64,000 nt of DNA from Archivesica marissinica (Eukaryota; Mollusca; Bivalvia; Venerida; Vesicomyidae): assembly GCA_014843695.1 (NCBI GenBank), contig CM026403.1:46277645-46341644 (forward strand), in the 5' to 3' direction. Position 1 is the stretch's first letter. Each line of letters starts with the position of its first letter. The translations under genes and the position numbers were made by a program. Shown here one piece after another: positions 21,455 to 34,200 of this stretch. The notes under the pieces were generated by a model. That model did no database searches, was not told the DNA's origin, and saw nothing but the letters and a program-made list of their open reading frames with translations.

Positions 21455-24222
21455 TCCCTTACACCAGGGAGACTCCACAAGTTCTATGTATCCATTCCAC
21501 CAGGGAGACTCCACAAGTTCTATGTATCCCTTACACCAGGGAGACTCCACAAGTTCTATGTATCACTTACACCAGGGAGACTCCACAAGTTATATGTATC
21601 CATTCCACCAGGGAGACTCCACAAGTTCTATGTATCCCTTACACCAGGGAGACTCCACAAGTTCTATGTATCCATTCCACCAGGGAGACTCCACAAGTTC
21701 TATGTATCCCTTACACCAGGGAGACTCCACAAGTTCTATGTATCCCTTACACCAGGGAGACTCCACATGTTCTATGTATCCCTTACACCAGGGAGACTCC
21801 ACAAGTTCTATGTATCCCTTACACCAGGGAGACTCCACAAGTTCTATGTATCCCTTACACCAGGGAGACTCCACAAGTTCTATGTATCCATTCCACCAGG
21901 GAGACTCCACAAGTTCTATGTATCCATTCCACCAGGGAGACTCCACAAGTTCTATGTATCCTTTACACCAGGGAGACTCCACAAGTTCTATGTATCCCTT
22001 ACACCAGGGAGACTCCACAAGTTCTATGTATCCCCTACACCAGGGAGACTCCACACGTTATATGTATCCCTTACACCAGGGAGACTCCACAAGTTCTATG
22101 TATCCCTTACACCAGGGAGACTCCACAAGTTCTATGTATCCCTTACACCAGGGAGACTCCACAAGTTCTATGTATCCATTCCACCAGGGAGACTCCACAA
22201 GTTCTATGTATCCATTCCACCAGGGAGACTCCACAAGTTCTATGTATCCCTTACACCAGGGAGACTCCACAAGTTCTATGTATCCATTCCACCAGGGAGA
22301 CTCCACAAGTTCTATGTATCCATTACACCAGGGAGACTCCACAAGTTCTATGTATCCCTTACACCAGGGAGACTCCACACGTTCTATGTACCCCTTACAC
22401 CAGGGAGACTCCACAAGGTCTGTGTATCCCTTACACCAGGGAGACTCCACAAGTTCTATGTACCCCTTACACCAGGGAGACTCCACAAGTTCTATGTATC
22501 CCTTACACCAGGGAGACTCCACAAGTTCTATGTATCCATTCCACCAGGGAGACTCCACAAGTTCTATGTATCCATTCCACCAGGGAGACTCCACAAGTTC
22601 TATGTATCCATTCCACCAGGGAGACTCCACAAGTTCTATGTATCCATTACACCAGGGAGACTCCACAAGTTCTATGTATCCATTACACCAGGGAGACTCC
22701 ACAAGTTCTATGTATCCCTTACACCAGGGAGACTCCACAAGTTCTATGTACCCCTTACACCAGGGAGACTCCACAAGTTCTATGTATCCCTTACACCAGG
22801 GAGACTCCACAAGTTCTATGTATCCCTTACACCAGGGAGACTCCACAAGTTCTATGTATCCCTTACACCAGGGAGACTCCACATGTTCTATGTACCCCTT
22901 ACACCAGGGAGACTCCACAAGTTCTATGTACCCCTTACATCAGGAAGACTCCACAAGTTCTATGTATCCCTTACACCAGGGAGACTCCACAAGTTCTATG
23001 TACCCCTTACACCAGGGAGACTCCACAAGTTCTATGTATCCATTCCACCAGGGAGACTCCACAAGTTCTATGTATCCCTTACACCAGGGAGACTCCACAC
23101 GTTCTATGTATCCCTTACACCAGGGAGACTCCACACGTTCTATGTATCCCTTACACCAGGGAGATTCCACATGTTCTATGTATCCATTCCACCAGGGAGA
23201 CTTCACAAGTTCTATGTATCCATTCCACCAGGGAGACTCCACAAGTTCTATGTATCCATTCCACCAGGGAGACTCCACAAGTTATATGTATCCATTCCAC
23301 CAGGGAGACTCCACAAGTTCTATGTATCCCTTCCACCAGGGAGACTCCACAAGTTCTATGTATCCATTCCACCAGGGAGACTCCACAAGTTTTATGTATC
23401 CATTCCACCAGGGAGACTCCACAAGTTCTATGTATCCCTTACACCAGGGAGACTCCACAAGTTCTATGTACCCCTTACACCAGGGAGACTCCACAAGTTC
23501 TATGTATCCATTCCACCAGGGAGACTCCACACGTTCTATGTATCCATTCCACCAGGGAGACTCCACATGTTCTATGTATCCATTCCACCAGGGAGACTCC
23601 ACACGTTCTATGTATCCATTCCACCAGGGAGACTCCACACGTTCTATGTATCCATTCCACCAGGGAGACTCCACAAGTTCTATGTATCCATTCCACCAGG
23701 GAGACTCCACAAGTTCTATGTACCCCTTACACCAGGGAGACTCCACAAGTTCTATGTATCCCTTACACCAGGGAGACTCCACATGTTCTATGTATCCATT
23801 CCACCAGGGAGACTCCATAAGTTCTATGTATCCATTCCACCAGGGAGACTCCACAAGTTATATGTATCCATTCCACCAGGGAGACTCCACAAGTTCTATG
23901 TATCCATTCCACCAGGGAGACTCCACGAGTTCTATGTATCCATTCCACCAGGGAGACTCCATAAGTTCTATGTATCCATTCCACCAGGGAGACTCCACAA
24001 GTTCTATGTACCCCTTACACCAGGGAGACTCCACAAGTTCTATGTATCCCTTACACCAGGGAGACTCCACAAGTTCTATGTATCCATTCCACCAGGGAGA
24101 CTCCACAAGTTCTATGTATCCATTCCACCAGGGAGACTCCACAAGTTCTATGTATCCATTCCACCAGGGAGACTCCACAAGTTCTATGTATCCATTCCAC
24201 CAGGGAGACTCCACAAGTTCTA
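21455..24222. repeat. 36-bp minisatellite, about 77 copies
   Basis: The unit contains AGGGAGACTCCACAAGTTCT then ATGTATCCCTTACACC. The main alternatives are CCATTCCACC for CCCTTACACC and ACACG/ACATG for ACAAG. The first half is richer in CCCTTACACC and the second half in CCATTCCACC. The unit is 12 codons, so frames of 945 and 926 codons are open on the plus strand and several on the minus strand. Simultaneous openness in overlapping frames argues for a non-coding array. Confidence 0.96.
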
Positions 24223-24289
24223 TATGTGCAAAGTCTGTTTTTAGGTTCCAGTTGCAGCTTAGGTGATATAGCATACTTTCAACTTTTAT

Positions 24290-24470
24290 TGGTGGAAGTG
24301 CCCCATCGTGCAGTAACTCGGGCATGGGTGGAAGTGCCCCATCGTGCATTAACTCGGTATGGTGGACACTCGTAGTAGAACCACCAACCTTCCACAGCCA
24401 GCTGGATAGATTCGTCATATAAAGTGATGCCCCTGGTGGGATTAGATCCTGCAGCAGTGGGGGGTCTAGC
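24290..24470 (-). mobile_element. SINE fragment followed by a poly-G tract
   Basis: TAGTAGAACCACCAACCTTC, CCACAGCCAGCTGGATAGAT and the B-box remnant GGTGGGATTAGATCCTGCAG match the inverted GTTCGAATCCC SINE family. GGTGGAAGTGCCCCATCGTG is locally duplicated. A run of about 20 G follows at 24471-24490. Confidence 0.6.
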
Positions 24471-24490
24471 GGGGGGGGGGGGGGGGGGGT

Positions 24491-24813
24491 TTAGCGGAGT
24501 ACTAGTGCTCCCAGCCATAAATATACAATATTCATATTAATAAAGACAAGAAATCAATCTAAAGCACACAGGTCCGGTGCTGTGAAGGAGGCAAGCCTCA
24601 TATTACAACCATGTACAAGATGGTGATAAGTGGTGAACTATTACTGCGAACAGTTCATACAACGATAAACAACTGAAGTAACTGAAGATCAGCTATGGTT
24701 GCTTCAGTCGATGTTCGTGCTTCGTTCACGATTGTATAAACTATTCAACAGTAAAGATGACTTGTTGTATAGAGTGCATGCACAAACTGACTAATGGCTA
24801 GTTTACATTTGTA
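24491..24813 (-). other. Probable 3' untranslated or downstream region of PIGT
   Basis: Unique sequence directly downstream of the PIGT stop codon on the minus strand. I see no AATAAA on that strand here. The first one is at 24285-24290, beyond a SINE, so the true polyadenylation site is uncertain. Confidence 0.35.
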
Positions 24814-25216
24814 TCAAGATTTCTCTTCACAATCTTTTGCTTTCATCTTTCTCTTTCCTTCTTTCTTGTTACTTTTATCACTTTCAGAATCATTTCCCCC
24901 ACCGTCTGTATCCTTACCATCTGTTTGCTCTTCTTTTACTACACTTTCCTCATTTATTTCTTTTTCATTTGTCGACGTTTTTTCCCTACTAAATAAATTT
25001 TTCAATTTCTGTATTGGGTTTGAACCACTCTTGTCTGGATCCATGGCAACAAATCTCCTGGTTGTCAGGTTATGCAGGGAACCGAACGCGATGGCGATCA
25101 CGGTACAAGCGAGACAGATGACGTTGTACGGCATACTGAAGTCGGGCGTTGGTAGGGAGACCAGTAAGCTCTCTGTGTGTATCCGCAAGAAAAACTGGCG
25201 TGACTCATCTGTCATG
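24814..25216 (-). CDS. PIGT: PIGT coding exon 10 (membrane segment and charged tail)
   Basis: Acceptor TTATTTCAG. It encodes [20 protein letters not shown], then the single C-terminal membrane segment and SLHNLTTRR. The following 80 residues are rich in Lys, Glu, Asp and Ser and end CEEKS-stop. The human protein has a shorter Arg-rich tail. The plus-strand frame over the same bases is an antisense shadow. Confidence 0.95.
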
Positions 25217-28200
25217 CTGAAATAAACATGGAGGTAAGTGTATATTGGGTACCATGCTGCTGGTACCATTACTGGATGAAAGCAGTGGAATAACACATTT
25301 TATTTACACATGTGGTTCGTTTAAATGTTGTCAATGAGACATTTTCAAACACCATTAATTAGTGATGTCATTTATGATGTCATCTAAATGCGACATTCAA
25401 ATTATATTCCGCTGATGAACATAGAAAGCTAGCATCACTTGTAATAGTTTTGTTTTTGGAGTTTAACATTGCACCAACAGGTTACTTCATATGGCGACTC
25501 TCCAGCTATTATTGGTGGAGGACTCTCACAGTAGCATTGCAGGCAAGGGCACACAGGTAGAACCACTGGCCTACTGCAAGCCAGATGGATAGCTTCTTCA
25601 CACTGAAGAATTCGACACCCCAATGGGATTCGAACAAGCAGCTGTAAGGGTCAAGTGATTTGAAGTAAACGACTGTAACCACTCAGCCACAGACGCTTCC
25701 TCTCACGATAATAGTGCGTTCAATGTTCATTCAGTGAAATTTAATTTGAAACAAACAAATATCCATATTTATTTATAAGTTCCCTAAATTTCCAACAATT
25801 GGTTACCGAGAACTGGCTCGCATGCACGCACAATGCCAAATCAATATCCTTTGCTGGAGAATAAAAAACCGCATAAAGACCCACGTTGTAGCCGGATTTC
25901 TTCCTAAACTGATTACCAATACACCAACCTTGATTATCTGGATGGTGGTACAGGACACAGCAGGTTACCGTATATTCCCTGTTTTATGCCCCTCTCCTAA
26001 TTAATTTACCCCCCCCCCCAATTTGTCTCTAACGATCATTTTTCTATCGTCCCGTGCGTTTCCTTATATACGGTAATCATGTTCTATTAAATAACTTATC
26101 CATCCACGGGACCAGCGAACGCCCATTGTGACCCGCACCTGCATGTCACTTGTATTTAGCAATAATCCACAGGACCAGCGAATGCCCATTGTGACCCGCA
26201 CCTGCATGTCATCCACAGGACCAGAGAATGCCCATTGTGACCCGCACCTGCATGTCACTTGTATTTAGCAATAATCCACAGGACCAGCGAACACCCATTG
26301 TGACCCGCACCTGCATGTCACTTGTATTTAGCAATAATCCACGGGACCAGCGAACACCCATTGTGACCCGCACCTGCATGTCACTTGTATTTAGCAATAA
26401 TCCACGGGACCAGCGAATGCCCATTGTGACCCGCACCTGCATGTCACTTGTATTTAGTAATAATCCACGGGACCAGCGAATGCCCATTGTGACCCGCACC
26501 TGCATGTCACTTGTATTTAGTAATAATCCACGGGACCAGCGAATGCCCATTGTGACCCGCACCTGCATGTCACTTGTATTTAGCAATAATCCACAGGACC
26601 AGCGAACACCCATTGTGACCCGCACCTGCATGTCACTTGTATTTAGCAATAATATGCTCACTTTGGACTGTCTACACAGGTTAAATCTACACAGTTGTTA
26701 ATAAAAACAGGTACCATATACCTGATGCTATTTTTAGACATAAGCTCTCGCTGATTGGTCAGATAAGCTCAATACAACTTCACAGGTGTCAATTGAAAAC
26801 ATCTCGTCTAGTCGTCAAACTTCAAAGGTGTCAAAAACAGTTAGTGACTGACCCTAGCAGGAGCAATTTACGGAATACCGTAATATATGTAAAAAACGGA
26901 TTTCTAATTTACGCCCCCCAATCTGGCCAAATGCATCGCCCCGTGGGCATTAAATAGGGAATATGCAGTATGTACAATATGGTGGGTTCAAATTTCATGA
27001 AAAGGTTACCAGAATTATTTGGAAAGGATTAATTTTAAGACAATACGTATCACAGCAGATGATGAATGGTCCCGCCATAGCCTAAGAAGTTGCAGCCCGG
27101 ACTGGAAAACTGACAGATGGACGGACACACGATATATATATATATATATACCCTTATAGACCATATATATACGGCAAACATTTGTGGCACATTAGTTTTG
27201 AAATCCCTCCATAGCCGAAGAAGTTACAGCACGGACAGGAAATATATGCTCGGACAACATACAGACACACACACGGACAGCGAGATACAACTATATGTCC
27301 CTGAAGAAGAAATTCTTTGGGGGCATAAAAAACAAAAGCCTCAAGGGGAAACAATTAAACCTGTGTGTGAAAATATCTGAATTTACAGTAATCACTATGA
27401 CAGATGTACAATAACTACGTTACCTTTCACCGTACGTAGAAGCATTCTGAGGTACGGCTGTATACTGCTGCCCTGTGGGTAACATCGTTGATATAACGGC
27501 AGAATTCACGTAGAATCCGTGGTTAGCATCAGGCGGGTATTCGGTCCACTTCAGGAATGCTCGGTCAAACTCCATGCTGATCTTGGTAACTGATCGAGGA
27601 CGGAGACGGAACACGATCTCCAGCTGGTGTGGTTTGCTACGATCCTTCCCCGGGATGAAGTGTGTTTTATCTGAAGTAGATAGATGCTCCATTAAATAGA
27701 ATACACCTTAGGCCACAATTAAACAAATGTTTGTTTTCCATTTCCCAACCCTGATTTTTGAAGTCGAAGGTAGAAGAATTTTTGTTTTTACAAAAAAGGC
27801 AACATTTCCACATGATAATAGTGGTTTTGTGTAATAACAAGCTAATTCATTGATTATGGAGTATGTAGTACAGTGTGCCTATTGCTTATCAGCAGTATGT
27901 AGTACAGTATGCCTATTGCTTATCAGCAGTATATAGTACAGTGTGCCTATTGCTTATCAGCAGTATGTAGTACAGTATGACTATTGCTTATCAGCAGTAT
28001 GTAGTACAGTTTGCCTATTGCTTATCAGCAGTATGTAGTACAGTTTGCCTATTGCTTATCAGCAGTATGTAGTACAGTGTGCCTATTGCTTATCAGCAGT
28101 ATGTAGTACAGTGTGCCTATTGCTTATCAGCAGTATGTTGTACAGTTTGCCTATTGCTTATCAGCAGTATGTAGTACAGTGTGCCTATTACTTATCAGCA

Positions 28201-31200
28201 GTATGTAGTACAGTGTGCCTATTGCTTATCAGCAGTATGTAGTACAGTATGCCTATTACTTATCAGCAGTATGTAGTACAGTATGCCTATTGCTTATCAG
28301 CAGTATGGTTAGTGTACGAACATCAGACCGGTACGGGTTAATCGCAGATCTTGGCCTGGTTAGTGTCCGAACAGCAGACCGGTACGGGATACATGTAGAT
28401 CTTGGCAAGGTTAGTGTTAGGAACGTACATGGTTTTATCTTCATGTTATAAGCCTCAATGTTGATAGAGCTGTAGTAGACACGCAGGTACCAGGGAACCG
28501 TTTCCATGTAGATCACGGTGAGGTTAGTATCCAGGGTGTTGTGTAGTATACACGTGATACCACCCTTCTCTAAACCATAACCTGAAAAATAAAGAACATT
28601 TCTAACATTGAATGATTTTCCACATGATGTATATAATGTACATGATGTAACGAAATCCAGAAACAGTGCAGCAGGTACAGGACCCGAGGTTATAAAACAG
28701 TACGGCATGTACAGGACCCGAGGTTATAAAACAGTACGGCATGTACAGGATCCGAGGTTATAAAACAGTATGGCATGTACAGGACCCGAGGTTATAAAAC
28801 AGTACGGCAGGTACAGGACCCGAGGTTATAAAACAGTACGGCATGTACAGCACCCGAGGTTATAAAACTTTTCTCAGATCTCAAACTCGAACTCAAGTGA
28901 TTTGATTGGTAGATTCTGATATTTACACTCATCTGAATCAAAGCTTGTTTGAGATTGGAGAACAGTTTTATACCCTCAGAGCCAGGACTTCGAGACTCCG
29001 TTTTTGTGTCCTGGAAACAATGAAATTTATTTCTAAACTTGAGTATAAAACGCAGCAGATTTTTGGATTTTATAGATACCGTATTTAGCTATGTATAGTG
29101 CGCTATCGTGTATAATGCTCACCCACGATTTGGCACGAAAATCGGGGGAAAAACTGAGTTCCGATGTATACTGCGCACGTGAAAAATGCAATTTTCCAAG
29201 TCAAAATTTAACATTTCTCAAGAACCGCTAAAAATTGTGCTCCGTGATTTTTACAACTTATATTAATCACTCGAGATACCTCATCGAGGAACGGTAACGC
29301 ACTCAGGCATGTAGCCTACCTAATTAACTGGGACCCATTGCAGCGTCGCTTTATGCGGCGAAGTACGCGAAAAGTACGGGAAATATTACATACGATAAAA
29401 CCATGTGATGTTATCAAATTGCCATTTTTTATGCATTTACAATTTCAATTAAATTCTTCAAAGTTTGCCAAAATAAACGCAATATATGCTAATTTTGTGG
29501 TCTTATTCATTTCATTTATTTATATAGACTATCGGCAACTGGTTTTAATAACTAGTTTATAACGTTTGTCGAATGTAACAAATTATAGAATGACTGTGGT
29601 GCCCGTTCGGGTCGAATTTCACGAAATATTGGTCAATTTTGGTCCAGAAAAAAATGTCCTGATGTCTGTACTGGTGTATAATGCGCAGTAGATAAAATGG
29701 ATGAGGATTTCAGTAAGAAATGTGCGCACTATACATAGCTAAATACGGTAGATGATTACAGTAAGTGGTTTCTTCCTTACCCGTGACAAAGCGTTGTGTA
29801 TACAGAGGCGGCGGAGTTATCTCTCTGTAGGCAACCTTAGAGCCGTAAGAACTCAGTAGATTGAATATTCTCCCCTTGGCCGTGTGTTTCTTTATGTCGT
29901 ATACAGAATATGTACGCTTCTCGTCACCTCGCTTGAAGTTGACAATTTCATCTGGCTCTGGAGTCAGTGCTATCTTTGGAGACTGTAAAATTATATGAAA
30001 CCTGCTGACAATATTCACATAGAGCAAGATTATACCTAACTAACATCTAGCACAACCTCGATCAACAGATCTACTCTCCTACTGGAGGCGCAATTCTCTA
30101 CTTATTTGTGAGTATTTAGGCTTTTTTTCTTTGCTCAGCCCTTTTTAGCCCCCCATTCCCACCCCCGCCCTTTAAAAAAAATATTTATTTATTTTTACAA
30201 TTTTTATATATATGCCTCAACAGTTGATTGGCTTTGGGTGGGCAGACCTATATAACGTAGAACCCGTCCCCCCTATTCACCAGTATGTATTGCCTTTGGG
30301 CGGGCAGACATATATAACATAGAACCCGTCCCCCCTATTCACCAGTATGTATTGCCTTTGGGCGGGCAGACCTATATAACATAGAACCCGTCCCCCCTAT
30401 TCACCAGTATGTATTGTCTTTGGGCGGGCAGACCTATATAACATAGAACCCGTCCCCCCTATTCACCAGTATGAATTGTCTTTGGGTGGGCAGACCTACA
30501 TAACATAAACCCATCCCCCCTATTCACCAGTATGTATTGTCTTTGGGTGGGCAGACCTATATAACATAGAACCCGTCCCCCCTATTCACCAGTATGTATT
30601 GCCTTTGGGCGGGCAGACCTGTATAACATAGAACCCGTCCCCCCTATTCACCAGTATGTATTGCCTTTGGGCGGGCAGACATATATAACATAGAACCCGT
30701 CCCCCCTATTCACCAGTATGTATTGCCTTTGGGCGGGCAGACTTATATAACATAGAACCCGTCCCCCCTATTCACCAGTATGTATTGCCTTTGGGCGGGC
30801 AGACATATATAACATAGAACCCGTCCCCCCATTCACCAGTATGTATTGCCTTTGGGCGGGCAGACATATATAACATAGAACCTGTCCCCCCTATTCACCT
30901 GTATGTATTGCCTTTGGGCTGGCAGACCTGTATAACATAGAACCCGTCCCCCCTATTCACCAGTATGTATTGCCTTTGGGCGGACAGACCTATATAACAT
31001 AGAACCCGTCCCCCCTATTCACCAGTATGTATTGTCTTTGGGCGGGCAGACCTGTATAACATAGAACCCGTCCCCCCTATTCACCAGTATGTATTGCCTT
31101 TGGGCGGGCAGACCTGTATAACATAGAACCCGTCCCCCCTATTCACCAGTATGTATTGCCTTTGGGCGGGCAGACCTGTATAACATAGAACCCGTCCCCC

Positions 31201-34200
31201 CTATTCACCAGTATGTATTGCCTTTGGGCGGGCAGACCTGTATAACATAGAACCCGTCCCCCCTATTCACCAGTATGTATTGCCTTACTGCCTCTTTCAT
31301 CAATCATCGTAAGTTAGCATAATTTCCTAGGGCGTCCCGCACCTCATCGTGCGGCTCAAAATGCACATTGCCTTTGAAGGTTGAAACTAAATGTTCGGGA
31401 GAATGAAACTAAATGTTCGGGAGAATGAAACTAGATGTTCGGGAGAATGAAACTAAATGCTTGGGAGAATGAAACTAAATGTTTGGAAGAATGAAAACTA
31501 AATGTTTGGGAGAATGAAACTAAATGTTTGGGAGAATGAAACTAAATGTTTGGGAGAATGAAACTAAATGTTTGGGAGAATGAAACTAAAGGTTTTTAGT
31601 TTGGGAGAATGAAACTAAATGCTTGGGAGAATGAAACTAAATGTTTGGAAGAATGAAAACTAAATGTTTGGGAGAATGAAACTAAATGTTTGGGAGAATG
31701 AAACTAAATGTTTGGGAGAATGAAACTAAAGGTTTTTAGTTTGGGAGAATGAAACTAAATGTTTTTAGTTTGGGAGAATGAAACTAAATGTTTGGGAGAA
31801 TGAAACTAAAGGTTTTTAGTTTGGGAGAATGAAACTAAATGTTTTTAGTTTGGGAGAATGAAACTAAATGTTTGGGAGAATGAAACTAAAGGTTCGGGAT
31901 AATTAAAGTAAATGTATGAGTGAATAAAACTAAATGTACAAGCGACTGAATCTAATTGTTCGGGAGAATAAAACTAAATGTACAAGCGACTGAATCTAAT
32001 TGTTCGGGAGAATAAAACTAAATGTACAAGCGACTGAATCTAATTGTTCGGGAGAATAAAACTAAATGTACAAGCGACTGAATCTAATTGTTCGGGAGAA
32101 TAAAACTAAATGTACAAGCGACTGAATCTAATTGTTCGGGAGAATAAAACTAAATGTACAAGCGACTGAATCTAATTGTTCGGGAGAATAAAACTAAATG
32201 TACAAGCGACTGAATCTAATTGTTCGGGAGAATAAAACTAAATGTACAAGCGACTGAATCTAATTGTTCGGGAGAATGAAACTAAATGTACAAGAGACTG
32301 AATCTAATTGTTCGGGAGAATAAAACTAAATGTACAAGCGACTGAATCTAATTGTTCGGGAGAATGAAACTAAATGTACAAGAGACTGAATCTAATTGTT
32401 CGGGAGAATGAAACTAAATGTACAAGCGACTGAATCTAATTGTTCGGGAGAATGAAACTAAATGTACAAGCGACTGAATCTAATTGTTCGGGAGAATGAA
32501 ACTAAATGTACAAGCGACTGAATCTAATTGTTCGGGAGAATGAAACTAAATGTTCGGGAGATTGAAAGTAATTGCAAAATGAAGACATTAAAGCAACATT
32601 ACATCGCAAAATGCCAAAAAATGCATTTGTTAACGTTATGTTATGTTATATTTCGGGTTTTACGCCTGCATCAGCACCATTTCGGGCTATATCGCCGGCG
32701 GGCAGTTTACCTAACAACACCTTTCCTGGGCAGGCTCCAGCGGTTAACCAGTACTTGGGTGCACCAACCTCCGTAAGAAACTGCCAACTTTTTCATATAA
32801 ATGAGACACGGCCTGAGTGGGGCTCGAACCAGTGACCATCAGTGATGATAGGTTACAGTGGTATACAAGTCAGTGACCTTAACCACTCGACCACGGAGGC
32901 GGACTATTTGTTAACGTATACATGCATTGCTACTACAAATTCTTCTGAATACATTCGAACACTAACATTGAATCAATAAATAGTGCTTTTGTGGTCTACA
33001 AACTTTCAAAAGTGAGAGTAGGATTACATATAACTGTCATCCATGCTCCTGAATTGACGTTTGTTTGTTATTGGAGTCAATACTTAACGCGTGATACTGT
33101 CGTCTAGAGATAATTCAACTAAGATTAGTTTACAAATAAATATGCATAGACACAAATGTGAGATATAACAGTAAATCTGTACAATAAATCGAGTTATTCA
33201 GGATACACTTGTTGTATTCCGCATGGATGTCGACACTATTTACATTATTTTGTTATGTCAACAACAGCGTATACGACGTTTGTTTATTAGTTGAAATTTT
33301 GCGGCAAATATTTGGGGGGAAAATATAGTATAATAGGAAATTACATTCGGTAGACATTGGCGTTTTCACTGATGTAGTGTCGCTTTAAAGATAGTTTTTA
33401 AAATTTATTTAAATTTTCGCTAAACGTCGCTACCGGTTGCCTATATGAGCGACGGGCAGTTTACCTAATAACACCTTTCCCGGGAAGGCTCCAGCGGTTA
33501 AGCAGTAATTGGTGCACGAAACTTCCAACTTTTTCATATAAATGAGACACGGCCCGAGCGGGGTTCGAACCAGTGACCATCAGTGATGATAGGTTACAGT
33601 GGTATACACGGCAGCGACCTAAACCACTCGACCACGGAGGCAGACTAAGAATAAAGTTCATTTATACGCATGATTAAGTACTTACTGGGTGCAGTGTTGT
33701 ATCAACATATACTTTACTGTAGATGGACATGGGACACGCATCATGTATACTCCGACCAAACATAGACTTTATACTCCAATCTAGAATACATTTACATAAA
33801 TCTAATATGTGTCAACAATTTCTAGACCAAATGGAGGATATATATCATTCTAGACCAAATGGAGGATATATATCATTCTAGACCAAATGGAGGATATATA
33901 TCATTATAGACCAAATGGAGGATATCTATCATTCTAGACCAAATGGAGGATATCTATCATTCTAGACCAAATGGAGAATATCTATCATTCTAGACAAAAT
34001 GGAGGATATATATCATTCTAGACCAAATGGAGGATATATATCATTCTAGACCAAATGGAGAATATCTATCATTCTAGACCAAATGGAGGATATCTATCAT
34101 TCTAGACCAAATGGAGAATATCTATCATTCTAGACAAAATGGAGGATATATATCATTCTAGACCAAATGGAGGATATCTATCATTCTAGACCAAATGGAG

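Noticed and set aside
21407..24266. 945- and 926-codon plus-strand open frames with a 12-residue repeat
   Set aside because: The 36-bp unit is a multiple of 3 without stops. Several overlapping and opposite frames are open at once, and variants do not favour synonymous changes in any one frame.
24794..25225. 143-codon plus-strand frame
   Set aside because: Antisense of PIGT exon 10, which has clear homology on the minus strand.
33461..33661. 66-codon minus-strand frame containing TGSNPARA
   Set aside because: Translation of a tRNA-derived SINE head, a common annotation artefact.
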